The position numbers and the translations under genes are program-made. 7,274 bases of DNA from the NCBI GenBank assembly GCA_029573975.1, contig JAKQBU010000572.1, forward strand, positions 1 through 7,274, read 5' to 3'. The stretch's first letter is position 1; each line of letters begins with the position of its first letter. The DNA comes from Planctomycetota bacterium (GTDB lineage: Bacteria; Planctomycetota; Phycisphaerae; Sedimentisphaerales; SM23-30). Below, one piece after another: positions 1 through 6,471 of this stretch. The notes beneath the pieces were generated by a model. That model had not been told where the DNA came from. It searched no databases and saw only the letters and a program-made list of their open reading frames with translations.

Positions 1-856
1 CCAATTGATCATTAATTTTATCCAGCTTATCATTTTGGCGCTTGTATTCGGCCTCCTTGGCCGTCAGGTCCGCCTTGGCCTGCACCACATTGGCATTGGC
101 CTTGCGGGTGGTCCGCTCCAGGGCCATCTCCGCCTGGCTGACATCACTATTTAACTGGGCCAGTTCCCGCTGATAGGTAAAATTCTTCAGCAAATCCAGA
201 TTGTTTTTCGCCAGTTCCACGTCCAAAGTTTTTTTCTTTTCCGACAACTGATCCGCCTGCAGCTCCGTCTGTGATAGATATTTTTCATTGAAAAGGGTCT
301 GGGACCATTTTAACGTTTCCCGCGCCCGGGTCAGTTCCTCCTCCGCCAGCGTAATATTGGCCTCGGCCTTGCGCAGCTCGTTGGGATATTCCCCTTCCAG
401 ATATTTTTTCAAATCCTGCCGGGCAAAATCCAGGTCTAAAGTAGCCAGATCCACATCGCTTTTAGCCTGATTTTCGACCACGGCCAGATTTTCCTTGGCA
501 TTGATATAACTGGCCTCGGCATTCTGGACCCGGATTTCCTGGTCGATTTTATTGTCATCCAGCGTGCTGGCATCCAGCTCCACCAGTAACTCCCCCTTCT
601 TGACGACGGTTCCTTCCGGAATCAGATAAATAATCGAAGTTCGGCCTTCCACCTCGTTTTTGATGATGATTTGTTCGCGGGCCTTGATGGTGCCTGACTC
701 AATCACGCTGATGGTGAGCGGCCCCCGTTTCGCCTGGTAGGTGGCCGATACCGCGGAATCCGAATCCGCCTGGGATAATTTCACTTTGGCGATTCCGGCA
801 ATTACCAGCAGAACCAACAACAACAATCCTACGAGCAGTATTTTATTTTTGGACAT
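1..856 (-). CDS. HlyD/RND-type periplasmic adaptor (membrane fusion protein), C-terminus beyond window
   Basis: This is the periplasmic adaptor of a tripartite efflux or secretion system, bridging an inner-membrane pump to the TolC-like protein encoded just upstream. The ATG at 856-854 opens a frame that stays open to the window edge (about 285 codons visible). Residues 1-5 are MSKNK, followed by one hydrophobic segment (about 6-23) that should anchor the protein in the inner membrane. Residues about 45-100 form the first half of the biotinyl-lipoyl-like/barrel-sandwich domain, with the typical hairpin IPEGTVVKKGELLVELD. From about 100 to the edge the sequence is rich in Glu, Lys, Ala, Leu and Gln in heptad style, the long coiled-coil hairpin that contacts the outer-membrane factor. 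The second lipoyl half and beta-barrel lie outside the window. The start overlaps the end of the TolC-like gene by 14 bases, with GGAG about 10 bases upstream, suggesting translational coupling. The pump partner is not visible; an ABC transporter of the MacB or YbhFSR kind is likely but inferred. Confidence 0.9.
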   Translation of the reverse strand, partial: MSKNKILLVGLLLLVLLVIAGIAKVKLSQADSDSAVSATYQAKRGPLTISVIESGTIKAREQIIIKNEVEGRTSIIYLIPEGTVVKKGELLVELDASTLDDNKIDQEIRVQNAEASYINAKENLAVVENQAKSDVDLATLDLDFARQDLKKYLEGEYPNELRKAEANITLAEEELTRARETLKWSQTLFNEKYLSQTELQADQLSEKKKTLDVELAKNNLDLLKNFTYQRELAQLNSDVSQAEMALERTTRKANANVVQAKADLTAKEAEYKRQNDKLDKINDQL

Positions 857-2732
857 CGTTATCTTTCTCCGGGGTATATTCCTGCCATATACCGTTTTCG
901 TTCACCTGCAAAACCCCCATATCCCGCTGGATCTGCAATTCCGCCACCCGGTAATCCACCACGGCGGAGGTTAGGCTGATTTGGGCCGCCAGCAGGGCAT
1001 CCTGGGCATCCACCAAATCACGTATCTCGGCCCGGCCGGCCTCCAAAAACAGATTCACACTATTGACTCGTTTTTCCGCCACAAATACCGACTGCACTTG
1101 GATTGCCAGATTCTCGCGTAACTCCAACATATCCCGAAGTTCATTGCGAATCTGCAGCTTGATGTCATCTTCCAGGGACTGAGTGTCACGCAGCGAGCTT
1201 TCCAGTTTGATGTAACTATTGCGATAATTAATTGCCTCCCGTGTCCGCTCCAGCGGCAGATCCAGCGTCAACAGTGCCGAATAGGTCCCATCATCCAGCC
1301 GCAGTTTGGCATCGTCCTGGACCGCCGAACCGACCGAAGACCGGCTTTCGCCCCAATTGGCTGAACCAAACAGAGTCAGCTCCGCCCCCAGGGCATCGGC
1401 AGCGACCACCACCGCCCGCTGGGCATCAAATACCCGGCCCTGGGCAATCCATAAATCCAACCGGTTGTCAAACGCCAACTGCAGGGCGACCTCCTCCTCC
1501 AACTCCAGCGGCCCGGCCCCTTCGTGCGTGGGCGGTACCAGATTGATCGGGGCATCCGCCGGCGGCGTCTGTGAATCATAGCGGTTTTCTTCCTTTTGCG
1601 CTATATTCTTGATAAGTTCCAAGGAAGGTGCGGTTAAAATCTTCAGATCATTGGGGTCCAGATTGATTTTAGCATCTGCCGGTAAACCCAGCAGGGTTTT
1701 AAAGGAGTCCAGTTGCCGCTGGTATTGCTGCTGGGCAGCAATCCAGCGCCGACGGGCCTGTAACTCCTCTTGGGCGGCCTGATCAACTTGGATTTCCTTG
1801 ATTCTTCCAGCATCGGCCAGCCGGCGGCTGCGGCGGGCGGAGGCGATACGGCTGCGGTAATCATCTTCGGAATTCTTCATGGTATCCAACTGGCTCAATA
1901 CCGACAGATAGTTGCTGGCCACCTGGACGGCAAACTGTTTTTTAAACCGTTCAAAATCCCAGATGGCATAAATGACATTCCGTTCCGCCTGGGTCAAAGG
2001 TTCGGTGACAATGTGTTTGCCGGACCCCCGCAGCAGAGGCACCGAGACACTGGCATCGGCCACCAGCCCTAATGAGGAGGCCTGGTTCATCGTCAGCAGA
2101 TTGGCCAGGTCCACCGCCAGGGCGGAACTTACGTCCATGCCATTTTCCAATTTTCTGCTCACCCCTGCATCGGCACTATTGACGGTGCCGGTGACGGTAT
2201 CAGGTCCACGGGTATCTGTAGTAAGCTGACTGTTCATCTGGCTGTTAAAAATGGTTCGAAACTCGTTTCGTTCCAAATCCAGGGATAAAGCGGAGCGGAA
2301 AACATCTTCTTTGCGGGATTGATAATCGAAGCTGTTGCGGGCGCCAATCTCCAGCGATTGCAATAGGGTCAGCGTCACGGGGGTATTGGGATCCAGTTTC
2401 CCTTCAGTCGTAAGTGCCTGCTGTTCCTTTAGATAATCATCCTTCGGCCAGTGGGGAATCGGCTCCAGTTGGTCGCTGCCCAGCGAGGCGGGACCTACAT
2501 AGGGCAGGTTCTGATCCTCCAGCAGGCGGCGGCGAAAGATGGAGCTGGGGCGGGTAATACTGAAGGGTTCGGTTCGCCCCAGGGCTTCCTGCTGTTTCTG
2601 GGTAATGATGTCAGCGGCCGCCTCATCCTTTTGTTTGCGATAGTGGGATGGCTGGCAACCTGCCGCGATCAGCCAAACCATAACCGCCACAAGGGCACCT
2701 CCCCAACAAATCCTGGATTTTGATACCATCAT
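843..2732 (-). CDS. TolC-family outer-membrane efflux lipoprotein
   Basis: This 629-residue protein is the outer-membrane channel component of a tripartite exporter. The frame is open up to 2909, but the start chosen is the ATG at 2732. It forms an ATGA overlap with the stop of the upstream repressor gene and immediately gives a lipoprotein signal: positive residues (SKSR), a hydrophobic core (about 9-24) and the lipobox IAAGC, with Cys26 as the predicted lipidated residue. Translation from 2909 would bury this signal behind 59 charged residues read out of the repressor gene. A second ATG at 2729 is nearly equivalent. The mature protein shows the two-repeat OEP architecture. The first repeat (about 120-400) has helical segments such as the one around RIASARRSRRLADAGRIKEI. 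The second (about 430-600) includes NRLDLWIAQGRVFDAQRAV and the helix before GRAEIRDLVDAQDALLAAQ. It is longer than E. coli TolC because of an extended N-terminal region (about 27-115) and a linker. The substrate cannot be read from the sequence. Confidence 0.92.
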   Translation of the reverse strand: MMVSKSRICWGGALVAVMVWLIAAGCQPSHYRKQKDEAAADIITQKQQEALGRTEPFSITRPSSIFRRRLLEDQNLPYVGPASLGSDQLEPIPHWPKDDYLKEQQALTTEGKLDPNTPVTLTLLQSLEIGARNSFDYQSRKEDVFRSALSLDLERNEFRTIFNSQMNSQLTTDTRGPDTVTGTVNSADAGVSRKLENGMDVSSALAVDLANLLTMNQASSLGLVADASVSVPLLRGSGKHIVTEPLTQAERNVIYAIWDFERFKKQFAVQVASNYLSVLSQLDTMKNSEDDYRSRIASARRSRRLADAGRIKEIQVDQAAQEELQARRRWIAAQQQYQRQLDSFKTLLGLPADAKINLDPNDLKILTAPSLELIKNIAQKEENRYDSQTPPADAPINLVPPTHEGAGPLELEEEVALQLAFDNRLDLWIAQGRVFDAQRAVVVAADALGAELTLFGSANWGESRSSVGSAVQDDAKLRLDDGTYSALLTLDLPLERTREAINYRNSYIKLESSLRDTQSLEDDIKLQIRNELRDMLELRENLAIQVQSVFVAEKRVNSVNLFLEAGRAEIRDLVDAQDALLAAQISLTSAVVDYRVAELQIQRDMGVLQVNENGIWQEYTPEKDNDVQK

Positions 2733-3403
2733 ACCTGACTTTTCATCTCCCTGTTCCCGCCCGCCTCGATCTGGGTCCGCACGGCCGCAATTCCCGCCAG
2801 CGAAAAACGGGTGATATGATCCGCCAACGCATCGATTATCTCGGCAATGGGCCTGCCTTTGGTCAGGAAAGCCGGCAGCTTTCCTTCGCGAAACCCGATT
2901 GCCAAACATTGATGAATCACGCTCATTTCACAAAATCCAATCTGTTGTTCGCTGGCCTGGGGACCTAACAATTCCATTATAATTCCGTGGGTCAGCTTCT
3001 GTAAAGGACTTATCAGATCCCGCCGCACCTGATGGATGACTTCCGTCGGACAGGATAGTTCCCGCAGCAGAATTTGCCCGGCATGTCCCAGCCGGCCATG
3101 GTCGAGGATGCGGTGCAGATGCGAATGAATCAAGGCCCGTAAACGGGCGGCCGGCGGGGCATCCGCCGGTAAATGACCCTCGGGAGGATATACGGCAAGG
3201 GCTTCCTCGAAAGCCTTTTTCCAAACGGCGGCGTAAAGAAAATCTTTACCGCCGAAATGGTAATTGATTGCGGCTACATTACTTCCGCTCCGCTGGCAGA
3301 TTTCGGCCACCGTCGTATCGCGGTATCCTTTTTCCGCGAATACCTCGGCGGCTACTTTCAGTAATTTTTTCTGTGTCTGTAAACCGTCTTTTCGGATAGT
3401 CAT
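2729..3403 (-). CDS. TetR/AcrR-family repressor, CecR-like (DUF1956) type
   Basis: This is a one-component transcriptional repressor that probably controls its own efflux operon. The N-terminal helix-turn-helix spans about residues 10-57, with the recognition region around TTVAEICQRSGSNVAAINYHF followed by GGKDFLY, the standard TetR signature. The C-terminal ligand-binding half resembles E. coli CecR (YbiH): the stretch HQVRRDLISPLQKLTHGII matches the family's conserved ISPL helix. This comparison is from memory of the family, not a search. In E. coli, cecR also sits upstream of an HlyD-type gene and an ABC exporter, so the arrangement agrees. The start is ambiguous: GTG at 3412 is followed by ATG at 3409, 3406 and 3403. 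The AGGTGA at 3415-3410 is best spaced for 3403 (6 bases), giving 224 residues; starting at 3412 would give 227. The stop codon overlaps the TolC-like start by four bases. The inducer is unknown. Confidence 0.92.
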   Translation of the reverse strand: MTIRKDGLQTQKKLLKVAAEVFAEKGYRDTTVAEICQRSGSNVAAINYHFGGKDFLYAAVWKKAFEEALAVYPPEGHLPADAPPAARLRALIHSHLHRILDHGRLGHAGQILLRELSCPTEVIHQVRRDLISPLQKLTHGIIMELLGPQASEQQIGFCEMSVIHQCLAIGFREGKLPAFLTKGRPIAEIIDALADHITRFSLAGIAAVRTQIEAGGNREMKSQV

Positions 3404-3552
3404 CATCATCACCTGGCAGAATAACGCGGAACTAAAAAATTTATTTCAAATATTTACTGGAATTTTCGGGTAGAAGCCGGCGTCGGTGAACGGGCCATGA
3501 AAGCTAAAGTACACGGAGGCAAGAAATTGTATCATTTTTTGGCAAGTTATAC

Positions 3553-3581
3553 TTGACTATTTCAAAATGAGATACTAAAAG
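3553..3581 (+). promoter_or_regulatory. candidate sigma-70-like promoter for rubrerythrin cluster
   Basis: TTGACT at 3553-3558 (5 of 6 to the -35 consensus) and TAAAAG at 3576-3581 (4 of 6 to the -10 consensus) are separated by 17 bases. Transcription would start near 3588 and leave a leader of about 94 bases. A competing -10, TATACT at 3548-3553, has only a poor -35 partner. This is a consensus reading without experimental support. Confidence 0.35.
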
Positions 3582-3669
3582 ATTGGTAATGGAATTTCGT
3601 GGTTTGTTTCAGGCATCCCCTGCAAAAATGCGAAATTTTCCCTGTTAAAGTGAAAAAAGTTCATACATA

Positions 3670-3675
3670 AAGGAA
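3670..3675 (+). promoter_or_regulatory. ribosome-binding site of rubrerythrin
   Basis: AAGGAA lies 6 bases before the ATG at 3682, a good Shine-Dalgarno match that fixes the start. Confidence 0.7.
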
Positions 3676-3681
3676 ACTCAA

Positions 3682-4278
3682 ATGGCCAAAAAAGCAGCTA
3701 AATCCCTGTGTTTAAAGGGAACCCAAACCGAAAAAAATATTCTGACCGCCTTTGCCGGCGAATCCCAGGCCCGAAACCGTTATACCTATTTCTCCAGCCA
3801 GGCACGGAACGAAGGTTTTGTGCAGATTTCCGCCATCTTCGCCGAAACGGCCGACCAGGAAAAGGAACATGCCAAACGGCTCTTTAAACTGCTACAGGGC
3901 GGAGAAGTAGAAATTTCAGCGGCCTTTCCAGCCGGGGTCATCGGCAAAACCGCTGAGAATCTGCTGGAAGCGGCTGGAGGCGAACGGTATGAATTTGAGT
4001 CCATGTACCCCGGTTTTGCCAAAACCGCCGAGGCGGAAGGATTTAAAGATATTGCAGCCACCTTCCGGGCGATTGCCGTGGCGGAGAAACGGCATTGTCT
4101 GCGCTATCTGAAACTGCGGGAAAATATCCAGAAAAATCAGGTGTTCAAAAAGGCCAAAAAGGTCACCTGGGTCTGCCGCAACTGCGGCTACAACATGCAG
4201 GGTACGCAGGCTCCCAAGGTCTGCCCGGCCTGCCAGCACCCCCAGGCCCATTTCGAACTGGAAGCCGGAAATTACTGA
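3682..4278 (+). CDS. rbr: rubrerythrin
   Basis: This 198-residue protein is a cytoplasmic non-haem diiron peroxidase that reduces hydrogen peroxide to water with electrons from rubredoxin. Residues about 8-150 form the ferritin-like four-helix bundle. Expected iron ligands are all present: Glu27 (in GESQARNRY), Glu60 and His63 (QEKEH), Glu101 and Glu104 ([13 protein letters not shown]), Glu135 and His138 (AEKRH). Residues about 160-198 form the rubredoxin-like [FeS4] domain with two CxxC pairs, Cys165/168 and Cys181/184, ending in HPQAHFEL as in classical rubrerythrins. Length and layout match the Desulfovibrio-type protein, apart from about seven extra N-terminal residues. It is the first gene of a plus-strand cluster with a ferritin-like protein, a flavodiiron protein and rubredoxin, the usual company in anaerobes. 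It has a good Shine-Dalgarno and a candidate promoter upstream. Confidence 0.98.
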   Translation: MAKKAAKSLCLKGTQTEKNILTAFAGESQARNRYTYFSSQARNEGFVQISAIFAETADQEKEHAKRLFKLLQGGEVEISAAFPAGVIGKTAENLLEAAGGERYEFESMYPGFAKTAEAEGFKDIAATFRAIAVAEKRHCLRYLKLRENIQKNQVFKKAKKVTWVCRNCGYNMQGTQAPKVCPACQHPQAHFELEAGNY

Positions 4279-4312
4279 GACAGGTAAACAAAAGCGGTTC
4301 CAGGGATCGATA

Positions 4313-4335
4313 TTCAAACGGTATTCCGTTTTGAA
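4313..4335 (+). other. intergenic hairpin between rubrerythrin and ferritin-like gene
   Basis: TTCAAACGG (4313-4321) and CCGTTTTGAA (4326-4335) can pair around a TATT loop, with a single bulged base. No T-run follows, so it is not a standard intrinsic terminator. It could lower read-through, protect the upstream rubrerythrin message from decay, or be a processing site. The pairing is visible; the role is inferred. Confidence 0.55.
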
Positions 4336-4377
4336 GCCATCGTTTCATTGGCAGGGTCCGCAGAAAGGCGCCGACGG

Positions 4378-4859
4378 ATGAAAAATACATTCAGTCTCTC
4401 CGAGGTTTTCCGCATGGCAGAGCAGATCGAGCGGAACGGCTTCCGTTTCTATCAGGAGGCGGCCCAGGCAGCCCATGATCCCCAGGTGAAAGGCCTGCTG
4501 GACCGTCTGGCCCTGGAGGAACAAAAGCACCAGCAGTTCTTCCAGCATTTGCGGGAACAGGTATGCCGTACCAGTGATTTGCATCTGGTGGATCAGGATG
4601 ATCAGGTGGAATTGTATATCCGCTCCATGGCCTTCGGCCATATTTTCCAGACGGAGGCGGATGTCCCCCAGCGGCTGGCTTCTTTGCAGACCGCATGCAG
4701 CCTGCTGCAACTGGCGATTACCTTTGAAAAAGACACGATTGTTTATTTTACCAGCCTAAAAACGCCGTCCCGGAACCCGATTGCGGAAAAATCGATTTGT
4801 TAATTCAGGAAGAAATCAAGCATATTCATATGCTGCAGGAAGCCCTTAAAAAATGCTGA
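4378..4859 (+). CDS. ferritin-like diiron protein (COG1633/rubrerythrin-like), apparently frameshifted
   Basis: This would be a cytoplasmic four-helix-bundle diiron protein, related to rubrerythrin but without a rubredoxin domain; its exact role is unknown. The start is the ATG at 4378, with AAAGG 9 bases upstream. Frame 1 runs to a stop at 4801-4803 (141 residues), but its last 13 residues look unlike the family. Moving to the -1 frame after the A-run at 4758-4762 restores a family-like C-terminus with IQEEIKHIHMLQEALKKC and a stop at 4857-4859, for 160 residues in total. The rebuilt protein has the expected ligands: Glu18 (IERNGFRFY), Glu48 and His51 (EEQKH), Glu117 (FEKD), and Glu146 and His149 (EEIKH). 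The unshifted product lacks the last pair and could not form a normal diiron site. Causes could be a real mutation, a sequencing or assembly error in five A's, or ribosomal or polymerase slippage. The gene lies between rubrerythrin and the flavodiiron gene, so a role in the same stress response is likely. Confidence 0.85.
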
Positions 4860-4906
4860 TTTTCGTGCCGGTCTGAAAAACGTGCCGATGTATCGAGTAT
4901 AGGACT

Positions 4907-6094
4907 ATGAACCATATTGAAATTGCTCCGAATATCTATTGGGTTGGCTATGTGGATTGGGACGTGCGGAACTTTCACGGCTACCGCACCCAGCGGGGAA
5001 CCTCCTACAACGCTTACCTGATCGTGGATGAAAAGGTGGCCCTTATTGACGCCGTTAAGCTGGGCAAGGGCCGCTGTCTGCTGGAGCATGTCGCGGAAGT
5101 CATCGATCCGAAAAAAATCGATTACATCATATCCAACCATACCGAACCGGATCATTCCGGCGAAATCCAGAAGGTTCTGGATCAGGCTCCCCAGGCCGTG
5201 GTGGTGGCCTCTGAAAAAGGGAAAATCGGCCTGCAAAAATATTACCCCGGCAACTGGAACTTCCAGGTGATGAAAACCGGCGATAGCATCAACCTGGGAA
5301 AACACCTCCTGCAGTTTATCAACACACCCATGCTGCACTGGCCAGATTCGATGTTCACCTACCTGCCTGCCCAGAAGTTGCTTTTCAGCATGGACGCCTT
5401 CGGCCAGCATTATGCGACCAGCGGGCGATTCGATACCCAAGTGGACATGGATGTCCTGATGGCGGAAGCAAAAACCTATTACGCCAATATCATCATGCAC
5501 CTGGGTTCCATCGTCAGCAAAACCCTTAAACAAGCCCAGTCGCTGGAGATTGAAACCATCTGCCCCAGCCACGGGGTCATCTGGACCGAACATCGCAGCC
5601 GCATCCTCTCCGCCTATCAGGGCTGGGCGGAGTTTCGGGCCAGGCCCAAGATCCTGGTCATCTATGATTCCATGTGGCATAGCACCGAACAGATGGCTGA
5701 CGTCATTGCAGATGCGGCCTGTGTTGCCGGGGCGGAGGTAAAAGTGCTAAAACTCGATGTCAACGACTTGACCACCCTGGCCACCGAAGTGCTGGACGCC
5801 GCTGCGGTGGCGGTCGGTTCGCCGACCTTAAACAGTAACATGATGCCGACGGTTGCCGCTTTTCTGACCTATCTAAAAGGATTGAAATCCAAAGGAAAAC
5901 TCGGCGCAGCCTTTGGATCCTATGGCTGGAGCGGCGGTGCGGTGGAGCAGGCGGCCGAATGCCTCCAGCAGGCCGGCCTGGAAATGTTCGGGGAAAATAT
6001 CAGTTGCCAATATCGGCCCGATGAAGAAACGTTGCGGAAATGCCGTCTTTTGGGAACGCAACTGGCCGAGCAAGTAATAAAGAAAACCAAATAG
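4907..6094 (+). CDS. fprA: flavodiiron protein (A-type; oxygen/nitric oxide reductase)
   Basis: This 395-residue cytoplasmic enzyme reduces oxygen to water and/or nitric oxide to nitrous oxide, taking electrons from rubredoxin. Residues 1 to about 245 form the metallo-beta-lactamase-like diiron domain. The ligand set is visible: His78, Glu80 and Asp82 in NHTEPDH, then His144 (MLHWPDSM), Asp163 (SMDAFGQH) and His222 (CPSHGVIW). Residues about 248-392 form the flavodoxin domain; IYDSMWHSTEQMA is the FMN phosphate loop and GSYGWSGGA a second flavin-contact loop. No extra C-terminal rubredoxin or flavin-reductase domain follows, so it is the short A-type. Electrons should come from the separate rubredoxin encoded 15 bases downstream. 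The upstream AGGA at 4901-4904 is only 2 bases from the ATG, unusually close, but the N-terminus MNHIEIAPNIYWVG fits the family, so the start is kept. The sequence does not settle the preference for oxygen over nitric oxide. Confidence 0.97.
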   Translation: MNHIEIAPNIYWVGYVDWDVRNFHGYRTQRGTSYNAYLIVDEKVALIDAVKLGKGRCLLEHVAEVIDPKKIDYIISNHTEPDHSGEIQKVLDQAPQAVVVASEKGKIGLQKYYPGNWNFQVMKTGDSINLGKHLLQFINTPMLHWPDSMFTYLPAQKLLFSMDAFGQHYATSGRFDTQVDMDVLMAEAKTYYANIIMHLGSIVSKTLKQAQSLEIETICPSHGVIWTEHRSRILSAYQGWAEFRARPKILVIYDSMWHSTEQMADVIADAACVAGAEVKVLKLDVNDLTTLATEVLDAAAVAVGSPTLNSNMMPTVAAFLTYLKGLKSKGKLGAAFGSYGWSGGAVEQAAECLQQAGLEMFGENISCQYRPDEETLRKCRLLGTQLAEQVIKKTK

Positions 6095-6101
6095 AAAGGA
6101 G
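6095..6101 (+). promoter_or_regulatory. strong ribosome-binding site of rubredoxin
   Basis: AAAGGAG directly follows the flavodiiron stop codon and lies 8 bases before the rubredoxin ATG. It is the strongest Shine-Dalgarno in the cluster, consistent with a small electron carrier needed in excess. Confidence 0.75.
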
Positions 6102-6109
6102 AATCAGCG

Positions 6110-6268
6110 ATGGGCAAATATCGGTGTTTACTTTGCGGGTACATTTATAATCCCAAGGCAGGAGATCCAGACAACGGCGTCGAGCCGGGTACGCCTTTCT
6201 CGGAGCTGCCGGAAGATTGGACCTGTCCCGAATGCGGAGCCGGAAAGGATGAATTCGAGGCCGTATGA
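6110..6268 (+). CDS. rubredoxin
   Basis: This 52-residue protein is a cytoplasmic one-electron carrier with a single iron bound by four cysteines. Cys6 and Cys9 (CLLCGYIY) and Cys39 and Cys42 ([12 protein letters not shown]) form the two knuckles. Between them are the conserved [11 protein letters not shown] and the FxxLPxDW core (FSELPEDW), which make it a textbook rubredoxin of full length. It lies 15 bases after the flavodiiron gene and is almost certainly co-transcribed. It is the likely electron donor to both the flavodiiron protein and rubrerythrin. Its own reductase is not encoded in the window. An intrinsic terminator follows 18 bases after the stop codon. Confidence 0.97.
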   Translation: MGKYRCLLCGYIYNPKAGDPDNGVEPGTPFSELPEDWTCPECGAGKDEFEAV

Positions 6269-6286
6269 TTTCCAGGCCTCCATTTT

Positions 6287-6319
6287 CCCAAATATGGACT
6301 TTACAAGTTTGGGTTTTTT
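6287..6319 (+). terminator. intrinsic terminator of the oxygen-defence cluster
   Basis: CCCAAA (6287-6292) pairs with TTTGGG (6308-6313). Inside it, ACTT pairs with AAGT around TAC, leaving a small bulge. Six T's (6314-6319) follow directly. It lies just downstream of the rubredoxin stop codon and closes the operon. Confidence 0.75.
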
Positions 6320-6328
6320 GTGTATAAG
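6300..6328 (+). promoter_or_regulatory. candidate sigma-70-like promoter of the tRNA gene
   Basis: TTTACA (6300-6305) and TATAAG (6323-6328) each match the consensus at 5 of 6 positions and are exactly 17 bases apart. The predicted transcript start near 6335 is about 14 bases before the mature tRNA. The -35 box lies inside the loop and stem of the preceding terminator. Confidence 0.6.
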
Positions 6329-6348
6329 TACACCTAAGAACTGAACTT

Positions 6349-6423
6349 GGCGACGTAGCTCAGCTGGTTTAGAGCGGCGGATTCATAGCCCGCAGGTCAT
6401 CGGTTCGATCCCGATCGTCGCTA
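6349..6423 (+). tRNA. tRNA-Met (CAU), probably elongator
   Basis: The 75-base cloverleaf folds by hand. The acceptor is GGCGACG with CGTCGCT, the D-stem GCTC/GAGC, the anticodon stem GCGGA/CCCGC with loop TTCATAG, the variable loop AGGTC, and the T-arm ATCGG-TTCGATC-CCGAT. Position 73 is A and no CCA is encoded. The anticodon CAU at 6384-6386 allows Met or lysidine-modified Ile. The 5' half (GGCGACGTAGCTCAGCTGG) resembles the E. coli elongator Met tRNA. It lacks the three G-C pairs in the anticodon stem and the unpaired 1-72 position of an initiator. Two oddities are an A-C mismatch at 31-39 and a G-U pair at 1-72. Confidence 0.9.
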
Positions 6424-6435
6424 TTCGATAAACTC

Positions 6436-6471
6436 ATGGCTGTTAATGACTTACGGTTAGCAGCCATTTTT
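6436..6471 (+). terminator. intrinsic terminator after the tRNA
   Basis: ATGGCTGTTAA (6436-6446) pairs with TTAGCAGCCAT (6457-6467) over 11 positions, with one G-U pair and a 10-base loop. A T-run (6467-6471) follows, oriented to stop the tRNA transcript. The right arm also encodes the last codons and the stop of the minus-strand integrase remnant. Confidence 0.7.

Larger units (their letters stand above)
3404..3681. promoter_or_regulatory. divergent intergenic regulatory region
   Basis: This 278-base spacer separates the minus-strand efflux operon from the plus-strand oxygen-defence cluster and must hold promoters for both. It is AT-rich near the repressor gene (about 3431-3458). An imperfect AT-rich dyad around AAATTTATTTCAAATATTT could be an operator for the TetR-type protein, but the symmetry is weak. 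I found no convincing Fur or PerR box. No convincing minus-strand promoter with good -10 and -35 boxes stands out. A 16-codon frame starting at 3498 has no ribosome-binding site and is not called. Confidence 0.55.

Noticed and set aside
2733..2909. N-terminal extension of the TolC-like frame to 2909
   Set aside because: It overlaps the repressor gene over its whole length, has charged and unconvincing sequence, and would hide the lipoprotein signal that starts at 2732.
3431..3458. Fur/PerR-type operator in the AT-rich part of the spacer
   Set aside because: No match to the known box sequences good enough to call; the symmetry is too weak.
3498..3557. Short plus-strand frame of 19 codons in the divergent spacer (ATG in CGGGCCATGAAAG)
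   Set aside because: No ribosome-binding site at a proper distance and no recognisable sequence; it overlaps the candidate promoter.
3916..4317. Long minus-strand frames opposite rubrerythrin, and similar frames opposite the flavodiiron and TolC-like genes
   Set aside because: They are antisense shadows of well-supported genes, without their own start signals or recognisable domains.
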